A DNA stretch of 64,000 nt from Chloroflexota bacterium (GTDB lineage Bacteria > Chloroflexota > Anaerolineae > Promineifilales > Promineifilaceae), in NCBI GenBank assembly GCA_013112725.1, contig JABFFZ010000008.1, forward strand, positions 1 through 64,000, given 5' to 3'. A program made the translations under genes and the position numbers. Of the stretch, positions 1-8,320 are shown one piece after another (positions within the stretch are counted from its first letter, which is position 1; every line of letters begins with the position of its first letter). The notes under the pieces were generated by a model. The model did not search any database, was not told where the DNA came from, and saw nothing but the letters and a program-made list of their open reading frames with translations.

Positions 1-2
1 TC

Positions 3-488
3 TTGGGCTTTCTCTGGTGTTTTGTCCGTCTCTTCATCAAGGCTCCAGCTGGTAGGCAACGCTTCAATGTCTTGGGGGCTTTACACGCCACCTCTTTACA
101 ACTGGTGACGGTAAGCAACTGTGACTACATCAACAGCCAAAGCGTGGCTGCCTTACTCCGGCAATTGGCTGCGACTTTTGCCGATTTGCCTATCACCCTG
201 GTTTTGGATAATGCCCGTTACCAACGTTGCCGTTTTGTCCAAGCCCTGGCTGCCGAGTTAGGCATCGAGCTGCTCTTTTTGCCGCCTTACTCACCTAATC
301 TCAATCTCATTGAACGGCTCTGGAAATTTGTCAAGAAAGAGTGCCTTTACTCCCAATACTACGAGAAGTTTACCAATTTCAAGCAGGCCATTGAAGACTG
401 TTTGGCGGAGGTGTCAGGCAAGTTCAAGGAGCAGTTGTCCAGCTTGCTTACGCTTAATTTTCAGACTTTGGAAAATGTCAGTTTATGA
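3..488 (+). CDS. IS630-family transposase, C-terminal part (cut by window edge)
   Basis: C-terminal half of a DDE transposase of the IS630/Tc1-mariner type, which cuts and rejoins its own element ends. Visible signs are the second catalytic Asp in VLDNARYQRC, the PPYSPNLNLIE block and the catalytic Glu in IERLWKFVKKE. The first Asp and the N-terminal HTH must lie left of the window, since the frame is open to the edge, so whether the copy is intact cannot be judged. The TTG at position 3 is not a real start. Codon choice is more AT-rich than in the following genes, in keeping with a mobile element. The right inverted repeat should lie between the stop and about position 600, but I could not identify it without the left end. 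Confidence 0.85.
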   Translation: MGFLWCFVRLFIKAPAGRQRFNVLGALHATSLQLVTVSNCDYINSQSVAALLRQLAATFADLPITLVLDNARYQRCRFVQALAAELGIELLFLPPYSPNLNLIERLWKFVKKECLYSQYYEKFTNFKQAIEDCLAEVSGKFKEQLSSLLTLNFQTLENVSL

Positions 489-593
489 CCTTTTTCAGTA
501 TAAAACTTTCAAAATGGCAATAAAACGCACAGACAACAAATTCAACCAAAATTCAACGTTCCTGAAAATTAGAACTTGTGTTGGGAATCCTTG

Positions 594-609
594 AAAGCCG
601 ACCGGCTTT
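594..609 (+). terminator. Small hairpin after the transposase
   Basis: AAAGCC-GACC-GGCTTT forms a perfect 6-bp stem with a 4-nt loop followed by a short T run. It lies 106 nt after the transposase stop and just ahead of the next gene. It could be a weak terminator or part of the insertion-element end. Confidence 0.35.
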
Positions 610-664
610 TGTGTTACTGTATGCAAAGTTGCCAGATAACGAGGCATTACCAGGAGGATGATCC

Positions 665-1759
665 ATGACGGTGTATTTCTATTACCATACCGCTTTCCCG
701 ACCGACACGAACGAACGGCGCGCTTTTTGCCGGGTGGCGCGGTTGCTCTACCAACGGTACGGCCGTGACCCCGCCGGCTACTATCTCATTGCCAACATTG
801 ACCCCTGGCAGGACACGGCCCTGAAGGGCCTCACCCAGCTAGACGCCTTACTCATCAGCCCTCAGTCTGTCGCCATTTTGGATTTCAAAAGTTGTTTTGC
901 GCCCTTTGACGGCCGTGACCTGGAAGGCCCCTGGCGCACCAGCGACGGGCATGATCTTTTTGGCGGTAGTGACAGGAACCGCAATCCTTACCAACAGGCT
1001 GAGAATGCCCGTCACCTCTGGTCACGCTACCTGGGCAAGAAAAGCAACGCCTATTTTGGCGCCAGACCGGTAGACGAAGAAGATGTGAGCTGGGAAAAGG
1101 CTTGGGAGCATCTACAATCCTATGTCTTGATTCACCCCATGATGCATCCCGATGCGCAGCCACCAACAGCCAAAACATTGGAAGGCAACCATAACTGGTT
1201 TCATCTGCACAGCGTGGAAGATATTATAGAGCTGACCTTTACCACCGTTTCCAAACATCTGCAACTGGCCCCGGTTGAAGCGGAGGAGTTGATTCGCTTT
1301 GCACTCTACGCCGAACCCTGGGCGGATATGGACGAGATTCTGCATGTTCCTATTGGCTCGTTATTTGTCTATGAACCCAACCGGCCCTTGATGACGAAAC
1401 AGCTTTACAGCTACGATGAAGTAACCATCGGCCGCAAACACAGCATGCACATCCGCATCGGCAACCAGATGAGCCAGGTCAGTGGTTACCATGCCCGCGT
1501 GGAAGTGCAGCAAGGTCGGGTGATGTTGTATGATGCGGGAAGTTTGAATGGCATTTACGTCAATCGTCAGAAATTGGATGAGACACAAGGTCTAGAGTTA
1601 TGTCCGGGCGTCAGAGCATTTTTGGGCGGCAAAAGCAAAAACGCCTGCCAGGTATGGTTTGAGCCGATCAAACCGTTGGAACATGTGCCGCCCACAAAAA
1701 AGCGCTTGACTTTTGAGACAAACGCAAGGCCACCAACACGCAATGCCACACCAGGATAG
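665..1759 (+). CDS. NERD domain - FHA domain protein
   Basis: A 364-residue protein with an N-terminal nuclease-related (NERD) domain at about residues 20-200 (core LDALLISPQSVAILDFKS, then NPYQQAENAR) and a C-terminal FHA domain at about 245-335 (IGR, SGYHARV, DAGSLNGIYVN), a fold that binds phosphothreonine. No signal peptide or membrane segment is seen, so it should be cytoplasmic. The start is supported by AGGAGG seven bases upstream. The next gene encodes a Ser/Thr kinase and overlaps this one by 17 nt, so the kinase may phosphorylate partners that this FHA domain reads (inference). NERD domains are predicted nucleases; I cannot show activity here. Confidence 0.85.
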   Translation: MTVYFYYHTAFPTDTNERRAFCRVARLLYQRYGRDPAGYYLIANIDPWQDTALKGLTQLDALLISPQSVAILDFKSCFAPFDGRDLEGPWRTSDGHDLFGGSDRNRNPYQQAENARHLWSRYLGKKSNAYFGARPVDEEDVSWEKAWEHLQSYVLIHPMMHPDAQPPTAKTLEGNHNWFHLHSVEDIIELTFTTVSKHLQLAPVEAEELIRFALYAEPWADMDEILHVPIGSLFVYEPNRPLMTKQLYSYDEVTIGRKHSMHIRIGNQMSQVSGYHARVEVQQGRVMLYDAGSLNGIYVNRQKLDETQGLELCPGVRAFLGGKSKNACQVWFEPIKPLEHVPPTKKRLTFETNARPPTRNATPG

Positions 1760-4700
1760 TGAGTCACTAGAAATTCCTGCCTCTGTGGGAAAATACAAGA
1801 TAATCCGGCTGCTCGGTGAGGGCGGCATGGCTACCGTTTACCTGGGCAAAGACCCAGATTTGCAGCGTCAGGTCGCCATCAAGGTGATCCGGCAAGATAT
1901 TGCCAAAGACACCCATTACATCACCCGATTCCACCGGGAAATTGAGACCATTAAGCAGCTAGAACATTCGGCGATTGTGCCTATTTATGATGCGTCGCGT
2001 CTGGCAAAAGCGGGGGAGGAACAGGCACGGCCGTATCTGGTGATGCCATATCTGAGCGGCGGTACCCTGGCGCAAAAATTACAGGTCGGCCCTCTGCCGG
2101 AAACGGAAATCGTGCCCATCTTGAACCGTATCGCCGCTGCGCTGGAGGCCGCCCACAAGAAAGAGATCGTTCACCGCGACCTGAAACCGGGTAACATTCT
2201 TTTTAACGAGTATGGCGAGGCGTATCTGACTGATTTTGGCATTGTGAAGGTGTTGGGCGACGACAGCCGTTCCCAAACCCAGGGCTTTATCGGCACCCCC
2301 GCTTATACCAGTCCCGAACAGATGCGCGGCTTACCGGTTGACGGCCGTACTGATATTTACGCGCTGGGTGTTGTCCTCTTTGAAATACTGACGGGGCAGC
2401 CAGCCGACACCCTGTTTATGGCCCGGCTAAATGGCGCTATCCCCCCTGTGCAAGCGTACAACCCGGCCATTCGGGAACCCCTGGCATATGCTGAAATCCT
2501 GGACAAGGCGCTGGCAGAAACACCTGACCGCCGCTTCCAGACCGCCGGCGAGATGGCCCGGCTGGTCGCCGCCGCCGCCCAATCATGGGGGGCTTATTTT
2601 GCCGCCGCCACCCCCCAGGCCATGCCTACCCCCCCAACCACCCCTTACGTGGACACGGTCAAAAGCCCCGACCCATCGGGCACGGTCAGAAGCATCCCCC
2701 CGCCTGACACCCGGCCCGGTTCTGTACGGTGGAATTGGGGGATCGCCATCGCCGGCCTGGGTTTGCTCACCCTGGCTTTTGCCTTCCTGGTCTGGCCGGG
2801 CATACAAACGGCCGATCCGACGCCCACCGCCAACACCCTGGCCCAACAACAGCCAACTGATCCTGCCCCCACCGCGGCCAGGACACCCACGCAGACAATA
2901 CCGGCCCCCCCCATGCTGCCCGCTTCACCGGAACCGGAGATCATCATGGTGTTAGACCGGGCCGCCAGCGCCGTCTGGCAGCTTGATGATGCCCTGGCGC
3001 GTATTCCCGCCGACGGCCGTCTGGCTGTACCCCCCAATCGCCCCATCCAGGTGCAATCCAGCTTTGAACCGATCCAGATGGTGCTGCCCGACCGCACCAA
3101 ACTGCTGCTGGACACCAACACCCTGGTGGAAATTGCCCTGCCAGGAGATGCCTCAGCCGAAGTTCGCATCAGCCTCACCCAGGGACGGCTGCTGGTGGAA
3201 ACGGCCGATTTTCCCGTCACCATTGCCGCTCCTCTAGCCACAGCCACCTTGCAGCCGGAAAGCAGCGCCGGTCTGTTTGTTTCGGCAGACGCCAACCAGT
3301 TGACGGTGGACTGCCTCACCAGCGAATGCCTGGTCCAGTCAGATGTCAGCCAGACGGCGGCGAATCTGGCAACGGGACAGTCGGCGCTGGTGGCGGCAGA
3401 CGGCCGTATCTACCCCACCCCTTCAGCCGACTACAACCGCTACGTCATGCTGGCTAACGCCATTTCCAACGTCAGCACCCCAACGCCTACCCCCGCCCCC
3501 ACCCTGACCGAAACCACAACCATTACCACCACTCCCTCAGCTACCATACCACCCACGCCGCTGGTCTTAAGTTTCCGGCAAAACCGGCTGGAAATTGGCC
3601 GCTCGGTGAACGGCGTGCCGATTGAGGCCATCCAGTTAAGCCAGGGCAGCCGCCCGGTCCTGTTTGTGGGCGGTATTCACGCCGGTTATGCCCCCAACGC
3701 GCTGACCCTGGTGGAAGCCATGATCACCCATTTCCAGGCACACCCGGAGGAGATTCCACCCGGTATTGCCCTGTATGTCATCCCCAATTTGAACCCGGAC
3801 AGCCCCAAGATGCCGGGGGTGATAGACGGCCGTCTCAATGCAAACGGCGTAGACCTGAACCGCAATTGGGACTGTCGCTGGCAGGCCAACAACACCATCC
3901 TGGATCAATTTGTGCCCAATAGTGGCGGGGGCGGGCCGGTATCTGAACCAGAAAGCCAGGCGTTGCAGGCGTTCATTCAAGCCATTGCACCCCAGACCGT
4001 TATCTTCTGGGGAGCAGGGGGGCGGGCGACGGGCCTTTCATCACCAGGCGCTTGTGAAGAGATCAGCCTGGTCTCCGCGCCGCTGGCACAGGCTTACGGC
4101 CATGCCGCCGACTTCAACTTTGTAGATGGCCCCATCGTCCAGGCGGACACCACCCTTAACGGGGACGTCACCAACTGGCTGGACAAGATCGGCATCCCCG
4201 CCGCTTTCATCATTCTGCCCCGTTTTCAGGATTACAATTGGGAGCAAAATTACGCCGGGATTCAAGCTGTTTTTGACGTAATTCTCAACGGCGCCCTAAC
4301 GGCCATATCGCCGGGCGCACCGGTCGTATTGCCCACGCCAACCACCTGCGCCATCTCCCCCGCCGCCCAGTGGGCCACCAGCTATGCCGCCTATCGCGCC
4401 CGGTTGGGATGTGCGCTGAGTACGGCCGTGACTCCCACCGCCGCTTACCAACCCTACGCCAACGGGCTGATGATCTGGCGGCAAGACAAAGAACAGGTGT
4501 ATATCCTTTACCAAGACGGCACACTCAGCACCCACACCGTTAATGACCCGTCGTTAGCCAGCTATTACGTATCCGATTTGCTCAAAGGGGCGTTTGGCTA
4601 TTTGTGGCAGAATAACACGGCCGTGCGCACCCGCCTGGGCCAGCCCCAAACCGCCGAACAGGTCGCCTCTGCTTTTGCCATCCAGGATTTTAGCAACGGC

Positions 4701-4778
4701 GCCATCCTCACTTTCGCCGACATCGGTGGCCACACCTACCTGCTACTTTTCCCCGAAACCACCTGGCTTTACCCATAA
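1743..4778 (+). CDS. Transmembrane Ser/Thr protein kinase with FecR-like and degenerate M14 ectodomain
   Basis: A Hanks-type kinase of 1011 residues from the ATG at 1743; a TTG 30 nt upstream is less likely. The kinase domain (about 17-285) has the Gly loop LLGEGGMATVYLG, VAIKV, HRDLKPGN near 143, DFG near 164 and SPEQ. One membrane helix lies near 332-352, followed by a Thr/Pro linker, a FecR-like beta domain (about 400-560), a carboxypeptidase M14-like domain (about 606-850, with GVDLNRNW and SEPESQAL) and a C-terminal module with no clear family. The M14 zinc and catalytic residues appear missing: HAGYAPN has no Glu after the His, FWGAGG replaces the second His region and FIILP replaces the usual Glu-Leu-Pro. 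The ectodomain therefore more likely binds peptidoglycan-type ligands than cleaves them (inference). The gene overlaps the FHA gene by 17 nt. Confidence 0.9.
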   Translation: MPHQDSESLEIPASVGKYKIIRLLGEGGMATVYLGKDPDLQRQVAIKVIRQDIAKDTHYITRFHREIETIKQLEHSAIVPIYDASRLAKAGEEQARPYLVMPYLSGGTLAQKLQVGPLPETEIVPILNRIAAALEAAHKKEIVHRDLKPGNILFNEYGEAYLTDFGIVKVLGDDSRSQTQGFIGTPAYTSPEQMRGLPVDGRTDIYALGVVLFEILTGQPADTLFMARLNGAIPPVQAYNPAIREPLAYAEILDKALAETPDRRFQTAGEMARLVAAAAQSWGAYFAAATPQAMPTPPTTPYVDTVKSPDPSGTVRSIPPPDTRPGSVRWNWGIAIAGLGLLTLAFAFLVWPGIQTADPTPTANTLAQQQPTDPAPTAARTPTQTIPAPPMLPASPEPEIIMVLDRAASAVWQLDDALARIPADGRLAVPPNRPIQVQSSFEPIQMVLPDRTKLLLDTNTLVEIALPGDASAEVRISLTQGRLLVETADFPVTIAAPLATATLQPESSAGLFVSADANQLTVDCLTSECLVQSDVSQTAANLATGQSALVAADGRIYPTPSADYNRYVMLANAISNVSTPTPTPAPTLTETTTITTTPSATIPPTPLVLSFRQNRLEIGRSVNGVPIEAIQLSQGSRPVLFVGGIHAGYAPNALTLVEAMITHFQAHPEEIPPGIALYVIPNLNPDSPKMPGVIDGRLNANGVDLNRNWDCRWQANNTILDQFVPNSGGGGPVSEPESQALQAFIQAIAPQTVIFWGAGGRATGLSSPGACEEISLVSAPLAQAYGHAADFNFVDGPIVQADTTLNGDVTNWLDKIGIPAAFIILPRFQDYNWEQNYAGIQAVFDVILNGALTAISPGAPVVLPTPTTCAISPAAQWATSYAAYRARLGCALSTAVTPTAAYQPYANGLMIWRQDKEQVYILYQDGTLSTHTVNDPSLASYYVSDLLKGAFGYLWQNNTAVRTRLGQPQTAEQVASAFAIQDFSNGAILTFADIGGHTYLLLFPETTWLYP

Positions 4779-4784
4779 TAACGG

Positions 4785-4790
4785 TATAAT
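4785..4790 (+). promoter_or_regulatory. Likely -10 box for a leaderless transcript
   Basis: TATAAT followed by only six bases before the ATG of the next gene, with no Shine-Dalgarno sequence between. The spacing suggests that transcription starts at or next to the start codon. Confidence 0.5.
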
Positions 4791-4796
4791 TTCGCC

Positions 4797-5846
4797 ATGA
4801 GCGTCCACAACCCCCATGACCGTTTCTTCCGCGACAGCTTTAGCCGCCCGGAAATCGTCCGCAACTACCTGGAAGAGTATCTGCCGGCCGGCCTGCTGGC
4901 GCTGCTTGACCTGGATACCCTCACCTTACAAGAGGGTACGTTCATTGACGAAACCTTACGCGAACAGCAGTCAGATTTGCTCTACCAGACCCGGTTGCAG
5001 GACGACGGCCGTGCCCTCTACCTCTACTTCCTCTTTGAACATAAGAGCCAGCCGGAACTGCTGATTGCCCTGCAACTGATGGGCTACCTGCTGGCTATCT
5101 GGCAAGAGCAGGTGAAACACAAGCGGCCGCTAGCGCCGATCATCCCGCTGGTGGTCTACCATGGCGAGCAGGTATGGCGCATACCCACCGACTTTTTCAG
5201 CCTGTTGAACGCGCCGGCGGGCCTACGGCCGTACCTGCTAGACTTCCACTACCAGTTCAGTGACTTCTCCCATCTGTCAGAAGAAGAGATCAAGGGAGAA
5301 ATCTGGCTGCGGGTTTTCCTGAGCGTATTGCGCGCCATCTTTCACCCCGGGCTGCGCTATGAGTTACGGCCACTCATTGAACTGGCCTTTGAGCTGCGAG
5401 AGAAAGAGACAGGCGTTGAATACATCCGCACAATTATGTATTATCTAACCAGGGCCACCGGACGGGTGAGCCGTGAAGAACTGGAACAGGCGCTGCTGGC
5501 TCAAGGCGCGCCAGGAGAGAAACTGATGGCTACGATTGCCGACGAATATATTCAGATAGGAATGGAAAGGGGGCTTAAGCAAGGACTGGAACAAGGACTG
5601 GAACAAGGACTGGAACAAGGGCTGGAACAAGGACTGGAACAGGGGCTGGAACGGAGTATTCTCCGTATCTTACAGAGACGTTTCGGTTCACTACCGTCAG
5701 GACTACCGGATCGATTGGCAGAACTACCGGCTATGGTGTTGGAAAATCTATTGGATGAAGCGATAGTCGCCACTTCTTATGATGCTTTTGTGGCCCGGTT
5801 AACGGCCGTTGAAAATACACCCCCTAATGCTCCCCACTCTGGTTAG
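4797..5846 (+). CDS. Rpn-family (YhgA-like) PD-(D/E)XK nuclease / putative transposase
   Basis: A 349-residue member of the Rpn/transposase-31 family, whose E. coli members are DNA nucleases that promote RecA-independent recombination. The N-terminus HDRFFRDSFSRPEIVRNYL is typical, and the nuclease core shows SDLLYQTRL and FLFEHKS (Asp and Glu-x-Lys), followed by the conserved block PIIPLVVYHGEQVW. The C-terminal third carries seven tandem GLxQ-like units encoded by a 12-bp repeat, then a helical tail. The upstream gene ends 18 nt away and a TATAAT lies six bases before the ATG, so it may have its own leaderless transcript. Such genes are often multicopy in a genome. Confidence 0.85.
   Translation: MSVHNPHDRFFRDSFSRPEIVRNYLEEYLPAGLLALLDLDTLTLQEGTFIDETLREQQSDLLYQTRLQDDGRALYLYFLFEHKSQPELLIALQLMGYLLAIWQEQVKHKRPLAPIIPLVVYHGEQVWRIPTDFFSLLNAPAGLRPYLLDFHYQFSDFSHLSEEEIKGEIWLRVFLSVLRAIFHPGLRYELRPLIELAFELREKETGVEYIRTIMYYLTRATGRVSREELEQALLAQGAPGEKLMATIADEYIQIGMERGLKQGLEQGLEQGLEQGLEQGLEQGLERSILRILQRRFGSLPSGLPDRLAELPAMVLENLLDEAIVATSYDAFVARLTAVENTPPNAPHSG
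5571..5654 (+). repeat. 12-bp coding minisatellite (7 units)
   Basis: Seven in-frame 12-bp units, consensus GGACTGGAACAA, encode Gly-Leu-Glu-Gln-like tetrapeptides in the Rpn-type gene. The first and last units are diverged (GGGCTTAAGCAA and GGGCTGGAACGG). The length is a multiple of three, so copy changes keep the frame. Confidence 0.9.
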
Positions 5847-5866
5847 TTTAGTATGGACACGGTCTT

Positions 5867-7078
5867 CTATTCGCCAGCTGTCAGTATCAGCTTTTCATAA
5901 ATCTGATTGAATTTAGGGATAACCACCCGCCAATCGTAAGCGGCGGCGAATTGGCGGGCGGCTGCGCCCAGGCGGGTACATTCAGCAGGGTCATTCAGCA
6001 GGCGCAACACGGCCGTACCCATCTCCTGGGCACTATTCGCCAACACAAGTTCACGGCCGTCCACTACCGGAAACCCCTCCGCCCCCACTCGTGTACTGAC
6101 AATTGGCTTACCCGCCGCCATCGCTTCGATGAGCTTCAGGCGGGTGCCGCTGCCCACACGAAAAGGCATGATAAACACGCGCGCACCGGCCAGGTACGGC
6201 CGTACATCTGCCACCCACCCCGTCACCGTAATACCGGGCACATCGCGCAGCCGCTCCAGACGCGCATGTGGTTTCTGGCCGACAATGGCCCAGGTCGTGA
6301 ACGGCCGTGCCGCTAAAATTTGTGGCCATACCTCATCTGCAAACCAAAGCGCGGCATCTACGTTGGGGCGGTAATCCATCTTGCCACTGAAAACCAAATC
6401 AAAGGGGATGGGCAGCGGCAGGTCTTGATATTCGGTGATGTCTATGCAGTTGGGGATGACGGAAATGGGAACGTGTGTGGTCAGAGATTGGAGGTGAAGT
6501 TTGTCGGTTTCGGACACGGCCGTGACCCAATCCGCACTTTCACACGCCCACCGCTCAAAATGGGCCAGCCGCCCCACTTGCACCCACGAGTAGGTCGCCG
6601 CCGGCCAGCGCCGCGGCTGCCGCCAATCGGTCTGCATATTGCGCCGCTGCAACTCTGTCTCCGCATTGTGATTGTCAAAAACAATCTTAACTCCCTTACT
6701 GGCTACGCGAATCACATCCAGGTAACGCGCCAGTTCGATGCCTTCGATTTGCACCACGTCAAACCGGTTGGTTGCCAGCAATTGGCGCAGTTGGTCAGCA
6801 AAGGTGGGTCTGTAGAGACGGTGGGCCATGTCCGGTAGGCGGGTGGTGAGAAGCTGGCGCAATCGTTGAGCGGTGGAACGGGCCGGCGCGCGCACGGTTT
6901 CGATGTGGCGGCAAAGTTCAGTTAGCGGCGCGTTATGAACCGTTTGCCCTTCCTCTAAGAAGCTCAACAACGTTATCTCATGCTCCGCCGCCAGCCCGCG
7001 AATAATGTGAAAATTCCGCAGGCTCGTACCCTGATGCGGTGGGTAAGGGAGTTGGGGGGTGAGGAGGAGGAGGTTCAT
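5867..7078 (-). CDS. Glycosyltransferase family 4
   Basis: A GT-B fold glycosyltransferase of about 403 residues. The N-terminus MNLLLLTPQLPYPPHQGTS is typical of this group. The donor-binding half shows VFSGKMDYRPNVDA and the GSGTRLKLIEAMAAGKPIV block with the conserved Glu pair. I start it at the ATG at 7078, because the longer reading frame upstream only translates the GTGATGC-type repeat. It probably adds a sugar to a surface glycan or glycolipid; donor and acceptor are unknown. A second GT4 gene lies just upstream in the same direction, separated by a repeat stem-loop, so the two may work on one glycan. Confidence 0.85.
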   Translation of the reverse strand: MNLLLLTPQLPYPPHQGTSLRNFHIIRGLAAEHEITLLSFLEEGQTVHNAPLTELCRHIETVRAPARSTAQRLRQLLTTRLPDMAHRLYRPTFADQLRQLLATNRFDVVQIEGIELARYLDVIRVASKGVKIVFDNHNAETELQRRNMQTDWRQPRRWPAATYSWVQVGRLAHFERWACESADWVTAVSETDKLHLQSLTTHVPISVIPNCIDITEYQDLPLPIPFDLVFSGKMDYRPNVDAALWFADEVWPQILAARPFTTWAIVGQKPHARLERLRDVPGITVTGWVADVRPYLAGARVFIMPFRVGSGTRLKLIEAMAAGKPIVSTRVGAEGFPVVDGRELVLANSAQEMGTAVLRLLNDPAECTRLGAAARQFAAAYDWRVVIPKFNQIYEKLILTAGE

Positions 7079-7080
7079 AG

Positions 7081-7147
7081 ACGTGATGCGTGATGCGTAA
7101 TGCGTGATACGTGATCTTCTCTGCTCACGCATCACATCTCATGCATC
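7081..7147. repeat. GTGATGC heptad stem-loop spacer
   Basis: Degenerate 7-bp tandem units (GTGATGC, GTAATGC, GTGATAC) followed by an inverted block (TCACGCATCAC), able to fold into a long hairpin between two glycosyltransferase genes. Confidence 0.8.
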
Positions 7148-8249
7148 ACATATTGAAGATTTCCAGTGTCATTTCCGCCGCTTTTTGCCAGGAAAAGGTC
7201 TTGGCCTGTCTGTGGCCGCGCCGGATCATGCGTTCGCGCTGTTGGTCGTCGGTGAGGACGCGGTAGAGCGCGTCTGTCCATTCTTCCTCGTCCAGCACAT
7301 CCAGGATCAGCCCGGCATCTCCGGCAATCTCCGGCAGCGAACCGCGATTACTGACGATGACGGGGCAGCCGCAGTGCTGCGCTTCCAGGGCGGGCAGGCC
7401 AAACCCTTCGTAATGGGATGGCGTCGCCAGTACCCCGGCAGCGTGGTAAAGATGCGCCAACGCCTCATCCCCCACTCCTTCCAGGTGATGCACCTGCGCC
7501 GCCAAACCCAGTTCGGCGATAGATTGGAAGATTTCTTCATAGAGCCACCCTTTTCGACCGACCAACACCAGGGGCACATCTATCTTATAGGTCGCGCGCA
7601 GCCCTTGATAGGCTCGCAGTAAAAATGGGATATTTTTGCGCGGTTCCAATGTGCCCACGCAAAGAATGAAATTGCGCGGCAGGCGGTAATGAGCCAGGGT
7701 TTGGTTCACGGCCGTGTCCGTGACCGGTTGTGCATACAAGGGATTGGCCGCCAGATGCACGGTGGTTATTTTATCCGGCGGTACGCGCAAATGCTCGATC
7801 AGGTCATGGCGGGTGGCGTGGCTGTCGGCGGAAATGTGGTCGGCCGTATGCACCGCCCATTCGATCTGGTCGGCGTAGTAGCGCATACTTTCCGGTGTCA
7901 GGAATTGGGGGTAGTAGATGAAGTTCAGGTCATGCACGGTGATGATGCGCCGTTTGGCCCCATCGCCCGGCGGGATAAAGTCCGGGCTGTGCAGCACATC
8001 TAACCGGTGGCGGCGCACTTCCCACGCCAGTGCCCACCGCTCCCAGCGATGGTGGCAGGGGGTGAACAGGTTGCGGCGGCGGAAGTTGGCGGTGGCTGGG
8101 GCATAGGTACGGCCGTCCTTGTGCATCTGAAACACGCTGTACTGATTAGCCGCGTCCAATTCCGCCAGCGCGGGCAGCAGGTACAAAATGTATTGGCTAA
8201 TGCCGCCCATCTGGTAAAAGGGCAGCCGGGCGTCTATGCCGATATGCAT
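7146..8249 (-). CDS. Glycosyltransferase family 4
   Basis: A GT4 enzyme of about 367 residues. It opens MHIGIDARLPFYQMGGISQY, the usual acceptor-side motif, and carries the donor-binding block HYEGFGLPALEAQHCGCP with the E-x7-E pair and SLPEIAGDAGLI. Middle motifs LCVGTLEPRKNI and LVLVGRKGW support a mannosyl- or glucosyltransferase-like fold. The start at 8249 is chosen because upstream codons are repeat sequence and the MHIGIDAR motif is the family N-terminus. It is cytoplasmic and acts at the membrane face. Its specificity cannot be read from sequence. Confidence 0.87.
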   Translation of the reverse strand: MHIGIDARLPFYQMGGISQYILYLLPALAELDAANQYSVFQMHKDGRTYAPATANFRRRNLFTPCHHRWERWALAWEVRRHRLDVLHSPDFIPPGDGAKRRIITVHDLNFIYYPQFLTPESMRYYADQIEWAVHTADHISADSHATRHDLIEHLRVPPDKITTVHLAANPLYAQPVTDTAVNQTLAHYRLPRNFILCVGTLEPRKNIPFLLRAYQGLRATYKIDVPLVLVGRKGWLYEEIFQSIAELGLAAQVHHLEGVGDEALAHLYHAAGVLATPSHYEGFGLPALEAQHCGCPVIVSNRGSLPEIAGDAGLILDVLDEEEWTDALYRVLTDDQQRERMIRRGHRQAKTFSWQKAAEMTLEIFNM

Positions 8250-8253
8250 GGGA

Positions 8254-8320
8254 GCGATGCGTGATGCGTGATGCGTGATGCGTGACCCATGAGACTTCTG
8301 GTCACGCATCACGCATTACG
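8254..8320. repeat. GTGATGC heptad stem-loop spacer
   Basis: Four near-perfect GTGATGC units followed by an inverted GTCACGCATCACGCATTAC block. It fills the gap between the glycosyltransferase and the CapA-like gene and overlaps the stop of the latter. Confidence 0.85.

Noticed and set aside
2645..3319. Minus-strand open frame of 224 codons
   Set aside because: Antisense to the kinase linker and FecR-like domain; no motif or start signal.
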